DNA from: Pipra filicauda
Taxonomy: Eukaryota > Chordata > Aves > Passeriformes > Pipridae
Direction of reading: 5' to 3'
Length of the DNA: 64,000 nt
Assembly: GCF_003945595.2 (NCBI RefSeq)
Contig: NW_024104437.1
Span: 130,563-194,562 of the forward strand
This document shows, piece after piece, positions 24,095-37,100 of this stretch; positions within the stretch are counted from its first letter, which is position 1, and each line of letters starts with the position of its first letter. The translations under genes and the position numbers were made by a program. The notes beneath the pieces were generated by a model. The model was not told where the DNA came from. It was given only the letters and a program-made list of their open reading frames with translations, and did no database searches.

Positions 24095-24300
24095 TCTTGG
24101 AGACTGGAGACACCTCCCCCTGTCTCTTTTCTCAAAGACACTTCATAGCCTCCCCAGGTGCTGAGATCCCCAGGCTCCTGTCAGTGCCCCACTCCCTCTG
24201 ACCCCTCAGGTCTCATGTTCCCTGCCCCAGCCATCAGACCCCACTGGCCTCTCCCTCCATGGGCCTCTGCAGCTTGCCCAGGGTACCAGTGCTCAAAAAC
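24095..24300. other. C/T-rich, GC-rich island without CpG enrichment
   Basis: A ~200-base patch rich in CCCC, CTCC and CCTG words (TCTCATGTTCCCTGCCCCAG and similar) stands out against AT-rich flanks. CpGs are almost absent, so it is not a CpG island. The plus-strand open frame through it (24158-24349) is Pro/Ser/Cys-rich and probably a by-product of composition. Confidence 0.5.
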
Positions 24301-26399
24301 AGGACTAGAGGAGGTGATCACTGTATGCAGTCAATGTTCTCTGCACTAATCTGCTCGAGATTTCTGTTCTAATGTATTTTCCTCTTCAAAAGGCTGATCA
24401 GTAAGTGTGGCAATTCCTATTACTAATTCAGTGACTTTAAACAAATCCTAGGCAACAACCAATGCTTTTCTCAAGGGAGAATGTACTGAAAAAGATAAAT
24501 GGCAGAGGTTTTTTTCCCCTTTGGTATTTTCTTTGCTGAGTATACCTGTGCATTTATATAATCACAGAGCCAGTACTAAATGTACTTTTGTTAAGTTTTG
24601 AGGTTGTTTGTTTGGGTTTTTTTTAACCCATCACAAATTGTGTTACTGGAAACGAGAAGTACACCTGGACTGTAACTAGCATGATTGTAGTTTTATTGGT
24701 TAAGTGTGGATGCCTATTTGCAATGTTTTCATGTGCCTTGAACCCAGACAAGAATGTTACTTGCATTAGTGCATGCATTTCATGGCCTTTCAGAATTAAA
24801 TGGAAAAGACAGCCTTTCAGGAAGCCTTAGTGCCTTTCCATATGGAGGCAGTGCCTTGTTGTGCACATGGTGTTTGATTTCAGTCATGAAATTTCTTACC
24901 TTATGGTCTGTGTTCCTTTATTCTTTTTCTTTTTTATAAAGGAAAAAAATTAAGGTGTATGAAACTTGATGTATTTATAATGCTGGAACTTTTTGTGTTT
25001 GGTGCGAGAAGTTGCAAATATAATTATTTTATAAGAAGAGAACAGGTTGCTATATGAAATTGGAAAGATTTTCTGGAAGGCCTATTTCTGTACTTAAGAT
25101 AATAATATAGAATTATAGATTTGTATGGTATAAGAGTTGCAGAGTATGAAACAGTAAGACTATCAGAAATAATTTTTTGTGTGCTGTGTGTGATTAGCTA
25201 GACCTTTTCTGGTCTAGAAATTAAATTAGAATTGATAAACATAAATGGAGTTGTCTGAACTGTAAGGTTAAATTGAAAAACTCATCTCAGGTTTACTGAA
25301 TCTTAATTTGACTAAGGTCACCCCTTGTCTTTGTTGGGGAATTGATTTCCTCAACCTTCAAAAACTGGCTGGTATTCAGATGCTAGGACCCCAAGTAAAA
25401 TCCAGCGCACTAAAATCCTTGGAGGCTGAAAACCCACCAAGCCAGACAGCAGTCCAGCAAATTTACTTTCCAGGGCTGCATAACCTAGTAAACATCTCCT
25501 TTCCTAGCCTGAAAGCTTTCAGGATTCCTGTTATGAGGAGATAAGCACTTACCTCCTGCTTAGACTGTATTTGCAATTGGATTTAAGGAGGGAATAATTT
25601 ATACCTCAGCTGGGTCCCTTGAGAAGCCCCGACAGTCCAGAATTTAAATTACTGTTTCAGGCTGAATTCTTGTCCATCTTTCCGTGCTCTCTAATCAGCA
25701 CCCAAAATGCTCAGCTCCCGTGACGTGTAAGGGTGAGCACTATATGAAGGCTGATGCCACGATAGATTAGCATTTCTTTTAGTACATCCCTAAATATAGC
25801 TCTTGATGGAATGATATTAGCCAGGAAGGGAATCCCTTGCTCTCTGTGCTGCTGTTCATGGAGGAGCTTTCACCAGATGTGAAATGAGGACAGATAGTGT
25901 TGCCAGACTCTGAATGAACATTTCAGACATGGGTGCTGATCCTTTGGGTTTGAATTGTCCTGTTGGGAGAGGGGGCAACATGGAACAGAGACATTTTTTA
26001 CTTTCTCCTGTTATTTAGCAGTATCCCTTAGAACTTGTGAAAAATCCAAGTGTGAACAGAGCCGTGAACTCAAATACTGTATTCCCTGTAACTCCCAACC
26101 AGTGATGTACCACACCCGTGGTATATGTGATCATGTGATAAAGCTTCAAGAAGAGCTCTGTGCCAAGCTTCTTATCCTTTTTCTTGTTGCTAGTATTGTC
26201 ATTGATGATTAGTGCCTGTGTACAACATACCACAATCCCCTCATAATTCAGCTGACTTTTTTATTTTCCTAATACTTCATCTCCTCTGGTATGAGTGTGC
26301 AATTGTTGGCCTGACTATAAGCATCAAAATGGTTCCTGAAGTGACTGAAATAGGCTATGGTGCTTCAGCAATTTGATACCAGGAATTGCGCTTCATCTG
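24301..26399. other. Non-coding DNA, no supported gene
   Basis: AT-rich. A perfect-looking splice donor on the minus strand occurs at 25548 (GCAGGAG then GTAAGTGC), but all three frames upstream of it on that strand are closed, so no coding exon is called. Open frames at 25308-25544 and 25955-26212 (+) are not recognisable. Confidence 0.5.
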
Positions 26400-27300
26400 C
26401 AGTGCCCATATTAATTCAAAATATCCCATCTGCAAATTAGCAACATAACGCCTTTTAATTTATATTTAACATCAGAAATGTTGTCAGATACATCTCTCCT
26501 ACAAAAGATGGAGAAGAAGAGCTTGCTTTCATCAGTCTGCTTCCAAATGTTCCTAATAAAACTTAGTGACTTCACTTTTAAGTCTGGTGGCACATGTATA
26601 TAATGTTAACAAAACCAGCTGTGGACCAGACCCTTATTGTTACTTTGGTAGAAAATCAGAAAGGTTTGGTCCAGCTGAGCAATGTTCTCAACGTGCTAAG
26701 CACCATTATCTTCCAGGAACTTTAATGAAATTGAAAGCACTGAATTAGCTAGATTGACCTGGCATGAATTAATCAAGACAGCCCATCAGCCATTCAGCAG
26801 AGTAAAGCTGAGCAATATTTGAGTGGTCAGATATTGTATAAGATAGTGCTCCAACTGTCAACAGGAAAGTTATGTATCTGGGGGAGTACATGATGATTTT
26901 TTGCTTGATGGATGAGTAACCTGCAGGATGATAAAACAATTGGTGAAAAAGGCTTTAATTCATCTTGCTTTTCGAAAACTTATATTTTTTTGATGAGCAA
27001 CATGCATTATTTAGCTAATTGCTACTTTAGTCCTTTTTATGGACACTAATTACGGTAGTTCAAAAAGTGCATTGGAAAGAAATATATCCCATTCATCATT
27101 GCCATGTGCATTCTAGCATAGGAAGATGGAGACAAATACACCATTTTGGGTCAGAAACTGCTGTAAGGATCCTGCAGCTGTTGAAGTTCTGAGAAAATTA
27201 TTATCTGTACTCATTGAGTCAATGAGCGCTGACTCATGCTTACGTAGCAAATAGATGCTGCACTGTTTAAGGTACAATCAGCCCTATAATAAAAAAGTCA
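26400..27300. promoter_or_regulatory. Candidate conserved non-coding element (cis-regulatory)
   Basis: This stretch has the look of vertebrate developmental enhancers. It is AT-rich but not simple, with several homeodomain-type cores (CTAATT, TAATTA, ATTAAT, for example GGCATGAATTAATCAAGAC near 26762, TTAGCTAATTGC near 27010 and CACTAATTACGG near 27044). Two AP-1 type sites lie at 27215-27221 and 27230-27236. No repeat and no coding frame explain it. Conservation cannot be judged from one sequence. Confidence 0.25.
27211..27239. promoter_or_regulatory. Paired AP-1/Maf-type motif
   Basis: TCATTGAGTCAATGA (27211-27225) is palindromic except for its central base and contains the AP-1 heptamer TGAGTCA. 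The second heptamer TGACTCA (27230-27236) sits 15 bp downstream inside GCTGACTCATGC, which resembles a Maf recognition element. bZIP dimers (Jun/Fos, Maf, Bach, Nrf families) bind such sites. Function is inferred only. Confidence 0.35.
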
Positions 27301-29045
27301 GATGAATTACATATGCCCACACCTTCAGTCACACCAACATTCTGCAAGTACTTGAAAGGAAATTATGTTATAGTGGGATTGAATCGGTCCAAACAGGGTG
27401 GGAGAAGGGCTAGGACATCTTCTGCAATAGATCTTGGGCTTTGAAACTCCATCCCAGAAGAAGTCCCAAAACCCATCTGAATTTAGGAACAGAATAAACA
27501 TTTTTAACAGAATTATATTCCTGTATGTGTTTGATAGTACATATGCATCCTAATGTACAACCCAAAGGAATAGTTTGGGTTTTTTTTTTTGTGGAAATAT
27601 ATTGCTTTATAATTTTGTTTGTCATTTATGTACCTGCTTCATCACTAAAAATGCAGGTTAGAATTTGGATGGTACAACTTTTTACTTAGGTGTAAATACA
27701 GGCATATGCTAAAACCTGCGCAGATTCTGTGTCAGAATATCTCAGATTCACATTGGCTCCCCCCATATTCCTGCACTTTTGTGTGTTCTTGGGTTTAGCC
27801 AGCAGCTCTTGAAGCATTATTCATGGTTCTGGATCTAACCAGGACTTCCTTCCAGCTGACCAACCTGCCAGTTGCATACAGAACATGTGGCCAGATGTGC
27901 TTGGAACATAAAAATGGCTAATGGTCCTAAGACATCCAGGAGTTAATAGGCAGGAGTTGCACTTCATGACTTCTCCTTTGCAGCTGCATAGGCATAGTCA
28001 GGGACTTTGAGAGGAAATACTTGGGTTTTGGATCAGTTCCCTGAATTTTCCATCGGTTCCTAAGGAGTTAGAACTGTACCTGCAAAAAGTAAAGCAGTTT
28101 GTCTCTTCGGAAGCTTTGCTGAACCGCATAACAGAATAATCTCTGACATAATTTTGTTGAGCTGTGTTTTTTTAATGGGCAAAGACACTTTAAATTCCTA
28201 TTAAAAGAAGAATCATGTACAAGTGGAGATTACATTGGAGATAGTATGTCCAAAATTCTGCATGCTTGACAGTGATAAATTAGACCATTTAATATATGAG
28301 AAGTTCAGTGAAGCAGTATTTCAAGAGGTTGCCTACAATTAGTAAGTTCTACAAATTAATGAAAGCAAATAGAAACTGGAGTGCAAAACTCATTAAAAGA
28401 GAATGTATTTTTAAAGAAAAGCAAGGGGATATAGCGTGGTTTATATATTTATTCACTGTAGTCTCCTATGAGGCAAGTATATCTGTGAGTGAGCTGGAAA
28501 ATTTTCAGATTATGGTCACTTCCATAATTTGTTTGAATTCATCATAAAATATGTCAGGAGGAGATGCATGGCACCTATTGCTTCTAATGTTGGCAAGACT
28601 AGAAAGAGATGCATTTTACATACTGAGGAAGGCCACTTCTGAGACTAATACTGAGTCTAATGCCTTTTCAAACACTAGGAAGGAGAGCAGAAACCACTGG
28701 TAGTATTTCCTCACATGCTTTCTGGTTTTGTTGTTAGAGACCCTCTAGCAGAAGTCATGCTAGCTATAAAAAATTAGTGACAGGGACTTAGCTCTTTGCA
28801 TCACAAGCAGTAGAAGTTCTTGACATTTCTTGTTGTCTGCACCAGCCATGCTTTCACCAGGTATTAAAATTAGCCTAATCTTGCAGCTGAGTCTCCTGGG
28901 AGTTTGTATGCCTTTGGGAGTTCTGCAGTGGCAAAGGAAAAAGAAAAAATCAGAGAAAAACAACAAGAATAAAAAAGCAACCAGCCTTGATTCAGAAATA
29001 AGTTTCTCTTCCTCTAAGGCTATTGAAAACTTTTCAGTTTACCTT
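27301..29045. other. Non-coding DNA
   Basis: AT-rich. A T run of ten or more bases lies near 27580. Open frames at 28296-28547 and 28830-29144 (+) are unrecognised; the second runs into antisense CR1 sequence and is therefore spurious. Confidence 0.55.
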
Positions 29046-29172
29046 ATAGAATCATGGGATCATTTAGGTTGGAAAAGACCTTTAAGATTGAGTCCAACCA
29101 TTAACTCAGCACTGCCAAGTCCACCGCTAAAACAAGTGCCTTAACGCCACATCTACACGTCTTTTAAATACC
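29046..29172 (-). repeat. CR1 LINE 3' end, minus strand
   Basis: The plus strand reads TAGAATCATGGGATCATTTA, then GGTTGGAAAAGACCTTTAAG, TTGAGTCCAACCATTAACTC, CAGCACTGCCAAGTCCACC and GCCACATCTACACGTCTTTT before similarity ends near AAATACCAGG. This is the reverse complement of a CR1 3' tail. It belongs to the same broad type as the 845-985 copy and is less diverged. Only the terminal ~125 bases are present. Confidence 0.92.
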
Positions 29173-29586
29173 AGGATTAGAAGCAAAGTCTTTGGAATAG
29201 CAGCTTGCAATTCAGGCCATTGCTCTGAATACTGTGCTTTAGCTTCATCAAAATTTTCTCAGGGAACATGAAACCTACAAATTCTTTTGCACCCTCAAGA
29301 CTCAGTGGGTTCTGGCTCCTTAATTTTTACGCCCTTCCCCACAACTCCTCAGACTGGCAGAGACTCTTTGCTGCTTTTCTGGCGTCTGGTCTGTATGATG
29401 ATCATGACTCCTTGCTTCTGGAGCTTTGTCTACAAGACAACATTTTGCTATGAGCACTATGCAGTTGTGCACCATTGCAGTTCACAATATGCTTTATAAT
29501 GCAAACCTATTACTACAAACCCACTAGCTACAAAAATTCCAGAAGTAGTTTAATGACTTTTTTTTCTGACCTGGAATTCTGTCGCC
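29173..29586. other. Non-coding DNA
   Basis: Two overlapping plus-strand open frames (29268-29453 and 29287-29499) in different frames, neither recognisable. Confidence 0.5.
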
Positions 29587-29640
29587 CACTGTTGCCACAG
29601 CAGTGTCCGCAGTAGTCACGGTGTCACTGCAGCAACAGTG
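29587..29640. other. Inverted repeat, potential RNA or DNA hairpin
   Basis: Left arm CACTGTTGCCACAGCAGTG (29587-29605) and right arm CACTGCAGCAACAGTG (29625-29640) pair over 15 bp with a small bulge (CACTGTTGC and GCAGTG in both strands). The 19-base loop contains a further CCG/CGG pair (29607-29609 with 29619-29621). It is too short for a usual DNA transposon terminal repeat. A precursor-miRNA-like stem or a cruciform is possible; there is no proof of transcription. Confidence 0.5.
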
Positions 29641-30144
29641 CAGAACAAAGGTACCACACAGACACAAAGATGCTGTGGATCTTCCCAGTGCAGTCATCTG
29701 TCATTGATGGCTTATCTCCAAAGCAGCACGTGCGGTGCCTGAACAGTGTCTCATCCCATTCCCACCATCCTTTGCAGAACTCAGCTGTGGTGTTACGTGT
29801 CTGGCCTCAGCTCCCATTCTTCATTCATCACCCCTTCTTCCTAGGCTCAACAGAGAGACACAGACATAGCGGAAAAGAGTACCAAAAAGGGCAGGGTTTA
29901 GTTGCATTTTTCTTTTCTCCTGGGAAATTCCTGTGGAAAACTCAAAAGGAAACAGCAGGACCTACAGTAAACACACATATGCAAAGTGCGCTCCGTGTCC
30001 TCACTATCCTTATGAAGTTCAGCTGTTGCCAGTAAACATATATCCCACTTGTAAGACCTGAAAACAGATCATGGATCTGAGAGGTGATAAGACAGATGAG
30101 CTAAAACTCAATTATTGGATACAAATAGAGGAAACTGTCTCAGA
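29641..30144. other. Non-coding DNA
   Basis: A 121-codon open frame (29670-30035, +) does not match any family I know and has no clear exon signals. Confidence 0.45.
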
Positions 30145-30186
30145 ACTTTGCTCTTTTCCCCATTTTCACTTTGCTCTTTTCCCCAT
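30145..30186. repeat. 19-bp direct duplication
   Basis: ACTTTGCTCTTTTCCCCAT is present identically at 30145-30163 and 30168-30186, separated by four bases. Confidence 0.9.
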
Positions 30187-33100
30187 CATCACCCAAGGGA
30201 ATGATGGGTGAAGACAACTAGCCTGGACCAGGATAAGAAGGCACATAGAGTGATATTCTCCTTTGAACCCGGGCCCTCAGCAGAGCCTTTCTGTAAATGC
30301 TAGAAGAAACTGAATAAATGAAGAAAATAGTTGAGATAGAAAACATGGTCCAATTCCTCAAGAAAATAAGATTTGAAGAGTTTAACAGCGAAAGTGATAG
30401 GAATTGGAACACAAAGAAGGGAATTATTTTTTTCTCTTTTTTTCTACATTTACAATTCATTAAGATCTGACAAAAGCCCTCCAGGTATCAGGGCACTCAC
30501 TTCTTCACACACAGCCTGCAGGAATTGTTCCCTGTGTTGTACCGTGGAACAGTTTAACAATAACAGCTCTTGAGTTAGTTTGCCAGTGCTTACAAAGCTC
30601 CTCCTGTTTTGGGATTAGGAACTGGCAGTCTGGAATTGGCTTTACAGCCATCACATATCAGGTTCTCTTTCAAGGCTTTTTCTTGGCTCGTCTTTTTAAT
30701 TTTATTTTTTAAGGCTGAGAGACGCTGTGAGTTTTTAATTTTTTTTTCAAAATTTTCAAAATTTCTAGTAGCAATATCTGATGTTTCAGCCTTGAGTTTT
30801 CAGGTTATTAAGTGTACATAGGCAAGTGTTAATTGTCATACATCCCTGTGGAAGTTTTCTGCTTCTATGTAAGTAAAGAGTCTCAATTTTATACAATTAG
30901 TCTAAAACCCATTAATTTCAAATTAAAAGCATTATTTTCATATAAGCTTTTATATATATTTCTGTCTTCCCCAACTGTAGCATAGTTTGTCTCCTATTTT
31001 AATTTTCTTATTAGTTATTAATTGAATCTCATCCGCAATTCATAAGAACAGAATGGTTCAGCAGGTGGTTTCTGAGCCAGATCTGGACTCAGTTTGGTGT
31101 CAGAAATACCATTATCTTATCTTTTCTAGCCTCAGTACACTCACAGATCCTAAGATCCTTGTCCTTCTTGCCTGTCTTTATCTAAAAACTGCCGAGTGGG
31201 GGAGACCGGTGTCCAATTGCTCCCTCCTCAGTCAGTGGCCACAAGTCAACATTTAAAGGTTGAACTCACTCTATATATGGAAATTTTTCTTCTCTTTTCG
31301 TCATCCTCCTTGTTCTTCTAAATGCTCATTTGATAGGACAGTTCAGGCTTATCTGAGTGAGGCCAGAAAACGACAAAAGAACAGTCTTTGAAAGAGTGGG
31401 AGACCTCTGCCTGTTGTACCACACAGTTTTCTCTAGTATTTCCATTATTGCATCTTTAATAAAATGGCATTTTTAATTAAAACTTTTCTTGGAGTAGTTC
31501 AGGTGTTCATAATGGCTTTCTGCCTTGTATTTTTGTTGTTGTCAGAGAAGGTAGTTGAGCAGCCTTTCAAGCTTAGCATTAATATGGATTATGTTTTCTA
31601 TCCCATGTGGCCAAGCCTTTCAGAAATAAATCTCAAAGACCATCCCCCTCCTTCAGATTTGATTAAAATTAACTGATAGGCTTAACAGTATTTAAAAAGG
31701 CTTGTTGGACAAGCAACATGGTTGCTTAGGCTTCATTTGTTTAATCAGATATATGAGAGTGAAGAGTTCATTCTTGCAGTGCTCAGTAGAATCTACTCTA
31801 AATTTGGAAAACATGCATTGTCAATTTTTAATGAAAATTTTGAGCAGTGTGAAGTTTCTTGGTCATCCTTTTCCCTCAGATAGAAGCACAGCAGGAAATG
31901 GAAGCTGATGGAGCTGTTTTCACAATGGATGGGGATTAACCAGTTCTACTACATCATTCCACCACTCCATGGAATTTAATAATAGTGTAAGGCTGAGGTT
32001 CATGGACTTGTGGTTCCCCTGGTTTTGAGACTTTATGGAAAGGAAAAGGATATTATATTTGTCTTTAAGCTTTTGCCAAAACTACCGAAATGTGAAAGAA
32101 CAGGAAGAAGTTATTTTACTACCACCGTATGCTGAAAACCTGCAACTTGCTGTGCTCTGCATCCCCCAAATCCAGAGGCTTGCACAACCTTCCCAAAGGT
32201 GTTGAAGGAGGGGACTCTAAAGAAAGAGGAGTGAAAGTTTTATCAATGCCTACTGTAGTTCAATATTTCACACTGGCATCAGCTGATGCGTAAAAAATGC
32301 AAAAAAAAAAAGTTATATTTCTGTCATTACTGAACTCATTTTGGCTGTTATACTATTTTCATCTACATAAAAGGAAGTGTTCTGAGAATGTCCATCATTG
32401 TAAGAATGATGATTGCATTACTGTAATACATTTCAGCTCAAAGCACTTCACAAACCACAGAGCCTTACAAGTATGGTATGTAAGCCTCTCTAGACTAAAG
32501 AAAATTAGTGGTCGTGATACAGCACCATACACAGCATTGGGAAGAATACACGATGCACAGAATTTTCTTTCAATCCAAAAAAACATAGAAGGTGTACTTT
32601 ATGTTCTTCATGGCATTTAACATCCTGCTTTCAATTCACTACCATGTAAAAAAAAATAAAATTCCAAAAATGCCTCTTCCAGATCTGCCCTCATTAACAG
32701 CAAAATTTACCCCCTCATTGACTTCTCGTTTAATTTAGCTTCAACAGTTGTTTTCTCCAGCAATCTAGAATTAATTGTTCTTGTTTTCAATTTCTATGAG
32801 ATTCTCTGTTGCTGCACTCATGAGTTTACATTAAGGGAAATCTGTTCCTGTGTACTTAAGGTATACAAAATCCTTGTCATAGTTATTTTTGACACTTTGA
32901 TCTCTCAGACTCAAAGCCCCATGAAATATCCAGTTGCATTTCTGACACTTTCCTACTATATTTTTTATTTTGATGCTTTCTTTACATTATTAGATTTAAC
33001 TTGACCTGATGTATTATCTTGTTACATACATGATATGACATATAGAGTTAAACCCAGTTCCGCTGTGCATGAACTGATAAAAGGAGCATGGCTTGTTTGT

Positions 33101-34144
33101 GAAAGAGAGAAATTACCTATCATTAAAAGACTTTAAATTGTGTTTGCTTTCAATATCTACTTTATGAAACTCAAGAATTAAAACTATTATTTTTAAAGGC
33201 TGACGCAATATGGACATTATTTTCTAATTTGATAATAGATATTTTGATTTGTAATCTAAAAGACCTTTATTGACTTGAAGGAATTTTGATTGAACACCTT
33301 ATGAAACCATTGCCATTAGAAATTTTACACATAATTTAAAACTGTGTGAAGAAATACAGCATCATTGGAATGTTGCAGTGGAATGTGGCCTACTAGATTG
33401 TATCTGTCTCATCTCATACTCTATGTCTCAGCCTTTTCAGCTTGGTGACCTCTATTTAGAGCAGGGTGGAGAATTTTCACACTCCTCTTGGTTTAGTGTT
33501 AAAGTAAGACCAAAAAAAAGGCAGAAATACTAACAGTGATAAACCTGTGTAAATTATTAGCGTGTCTGTGTTTTGAAAAGCTAATGCGTAATACTCAGGC
33601 CTGAAGGATAGAAGCTTCATGGAATAAGCTTTTCTATTCTTTTTATTGGATTTCAATGTTTAGCACCTTGCAGTTTCTCTTAATTACCTTTTCGTAACCC
33701 TTTGGGACTCCAGAAAACCTCCAGAGTTCATAAATTGCAACTGTCAAGTATTTTTAAAAATAATATACCACATAGATGGAAAGAATTAAATGTTCTGATG
33801 GCTGAGTTACATCTCTGCAACAGGGTCTGCATAAAGGGATGAAGAAACTGCCAGAGACCTAGGCCAGTGTCCAAAAAGAAGTCAATAAATTGTTCCCAAG
33901 AACTGCATCTTAGTAAGGATAACTGGATGGAAAGCAGAACTTTCTGTTTTATGAGCACATTGTGAAGACATTGTCCTTTTTTATTGTGACTCAAAAATCT
34001 TTAACCCAAGAGTTTTATCCGATGACTGGGAGAAATTGTGAAACACAAGATTTATACAAATCCAGGCCAAGACCTGTTAAGATTCTGAAAGAAGAACATG
34101 GATTTCAGCTGTGGTTTGGTCGTCCACATCACCTTGGTATGACT
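30187..34144. other. AT-rich non-coding DNA
   Basis: Short chance open frames only. The interval around 33000-33270 has several TAAT-type homeodomain cores and could be a conserved element, but this cannot be shown here. A-runs occur near 32301 and 32649. Confidence 0.5.
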
Positions 34145-34186
34145 GAGGAACTTAATGTACAGGCGATAATGAGGAACTTAATGTAC
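34145..34186. repeat. 16-bp direct duplication, 26-bp period
   Basis: GAGGAACTTAATGTAC occurs identically at 34145-34160 and 34171-34186, consistent with a local tandem duplication of 26 bp. Confidence 0.85.
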
Positions 34187-37100
34187 TGACAGTAACGACG
34201 TATAAAAGATGAATAATTAGTTGGGACAATGCAATGTCAGATGATAGCACCAGAAGGCATACTGCTGAGAATTTAAGTATAATAATAAAATCTTAGTACA
34301 ATATAGCCAGAGTTGGCTTTGTGTGATTAAATAGCAGCAAAAAGACAAGAAAGATGCAAAAGAGTGGAAATGATGATGGAGCAAGGGAAGAAGAGGTTCT
34401 TGTCAGTAGATTTTCTTCCAGTTGTTCCTAAGAGGCTGGCGTGCTCTTGCCTCTGCAGATTAGAAAATTATTCGAGATCCAGAAGTGTTTCACTACGTAC
34501 CATGCACCACAGCTGCTTGTGCCATGTAGTCAGCAATGGTCTTTAATTTATTTCTATACTTATGCCATTTAAAGTCTAGGAGCTGTGACTCCAGGAGCAC
34601 GAAAAGATTTGCACATGTAACTGCAAAATTTTTGGCGAGGTTTTCGGGAAGTCCTAAACAAGAAAAAAATTACCTTCAAGTCCATGTTTCCATCTTGTTT
34701 ACCAGTTCTGTGACCTTGGTGTGGTCTGTCTATAGGGGCTGTGGGAAAGGAGCACAGAACCACAGAGACAACTGCCTTTTTTCTGTGTAGTGGCACTGTG
34801 GGATCCTTGGAGAATCCTTTAAATACAGATGGAGATTGTTCCTTCTCCCTTCTAAGCATGCTTACATCAGCTGTATAGACTGTAAAATATGCAGATCATT
34901 CATAAGCACTCTAGTAAATTTCCAGCACCAGATTTGAACTTTTTCAGCAGTGGATAATCAGAACAGATAAATACTTCCTTACCTCACTGCAGCACAGGGT
35001 AAAGATAGCCAACATAACACAAAATGAGGATAAAGAGAAGGAACTTTGCCATTTTATGTGGCTGCTCAAATTACTAACAGCAAAAAATCTTTAAAAGAAA
35101 GTTATTTTTTCTAATTTAGGGTCAATAAATATAACCAAAAGAGCCAGTTTTCAAGTGATAAATCTCTAAAGCTTAGCATAAAACCTCAGAAAAGGCAATT
35201 TATACTGTGGGCTTCAACCATAATTTTCTTTCTTTATGTGCAAATCAGTCTAAAAAGTTTAATACATAATTCATGTATGTGAGTAAATTTATTTATTTGA
35301 TGGCATAGAACAATATTGTCAAAATAGAAAAGGATGTGAAAGCACAGCTACTCTGTAGTATCCTAAGATAGCTTTAATTATCTTCAAATGTATTCTCTGT
35401 GTGTTGTCAATGGATGATTTAATATAATGCAACTCCATTACCAGTGTTCTTTATGCCACACAAGCTTTAAAAGGCATTATCTGGCTAAAAGACAGAGATG
35501 GCCTTATTTAGAGCTCTACTTATTATCTGATCTCTGAAAGTGAGGGGAGGAAAAGCCCACAGACTTTAAAGGTTTTTTATGCTAAAGGAAGATATTTAAA
35601 ACCATTAATTTAAAGCTTAGAAGTCTTCCATTGGTCATGGGATGTTGAGATGATATATAAAGGGAACAACTTTGTAATTTAAATTCCTACCCATGTTATT
35701 ATTTTGCCAGCAACATTTTCAGCCTACTTCTTATAAATTCCTGTCTTCTTTACTTCACAGTAGACTAATAGGTGCTTCAGAAATACCAGCAAGTCAAATA
35801 TAGGGATCTAGACAGAAAAAGGTGATGTTATATATCCTAAGGAAAGCCATTTTTTTTTAAAAAAAGCAGTCCAAGTGTTTAAAAAAAAAAGGCAGTGCAG
35901 CAGTTGTTTAGTGGATGTCACAGTAACACCAAAGGATCAGTGATTCAGTGTTTATCCATTCCTGGGGCTGCAACATCAGAAGTCTTCCTGCAGACCTTGA
36001 GAGCTCAGACTTCCCAGCACAGACTGGGCACTGTGGTGGAGAGGATCTGAGTGGACATTGTACAAACACCTTGTGTTTGATAGACAGGGCATCCGGTTTC
36101 TCATAGTGTTCACAGCTTCTCATTGCCAAAGTGATACATTGATAATCTTATCTACATGAGACATAACTCAGCTGCTTAAGTTGTTTCGGAAAAACGTGTA
36201 CCGATGATTCAAGTTGTTTGACACAGGGCAAGAAATTCTTTGGATGTCAGGTGGGGAAAAGCAGAGTTGCAGGGGGATGTTGTTTACTGAAGGCTAGAAG
36301 AGATGCAATTTCTTTTTAAGATTCGTGTGGAAGAGTTATACAAGCAGGCAAATAGTCAGGTCAGCCACATATTATAACACTTGGCATGATTACATAAATT
36401 TTTCATGCTTCCCTAAAATTGTTGCTGACTTCTCAGATTTGTTTGATTGTCCTGCATGAAGCATCTTGTATGAGTTATATTCATTGCTGTTTCACACATG
36501 GTAAGTACTAGGACTGTTCATTTAAAGGGTTAAGATTTTTATTATGGTCTCATAGTTTTGATGTATTTAATTCAGAATTTGGCTAGAGTGGTGTTATTTC
36601 AGGTTTTTTATTGAAGAAATTGTTTGCCCACAAAGTGATGTGGTATCCTGTAACAGGTCTATTTCTTGCTCAGTGCCAGTTCATTGTATCCAGAAGCTGA
36701 TGTATGAGCTGAAAATACAGAAGTCAACATTACTTAAGGCTGTTTTGATCTCCATGACATTGTTGGCTGTAACTTCTTATCCCGGTAGTATTGTCATTGA
36801 GGGTACAGGAATGACCTGCTGGAGAATTTCCAAATAGGCTTGTGCTTGTGATTCATTATTCATTAAAGGAGACAATCTGTACAGGGGTTTTAGGTAGTCT
36901 AGTATGACGTGCTGCTTTCTTTCTCATTCCTTGTTCTCTTGTTTGCTGATTAGAAACAGAGACTGAGTTTTCTGGGATACCAGGACAGCTTGATTAAAAC
37001 AAAAGGCAAGAATATGACTTAAAAAAAAAAAAAGGCCTTGTTTTACAATGAGACGTTAGTGATATATAGAATGAGCTTAAGTGACAGAACTCAAGCCAAG

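Noticed and set aside
25548..25640. Perfect-looking minus-strand splice donor
   Set aside because: All three frames of the would-be exon contain stops, so no coding exon is supported.
28830..29144. 104-codon open frame, plus strand
   Set aside because: Its 3' end runs through antisense CR1 sequence.
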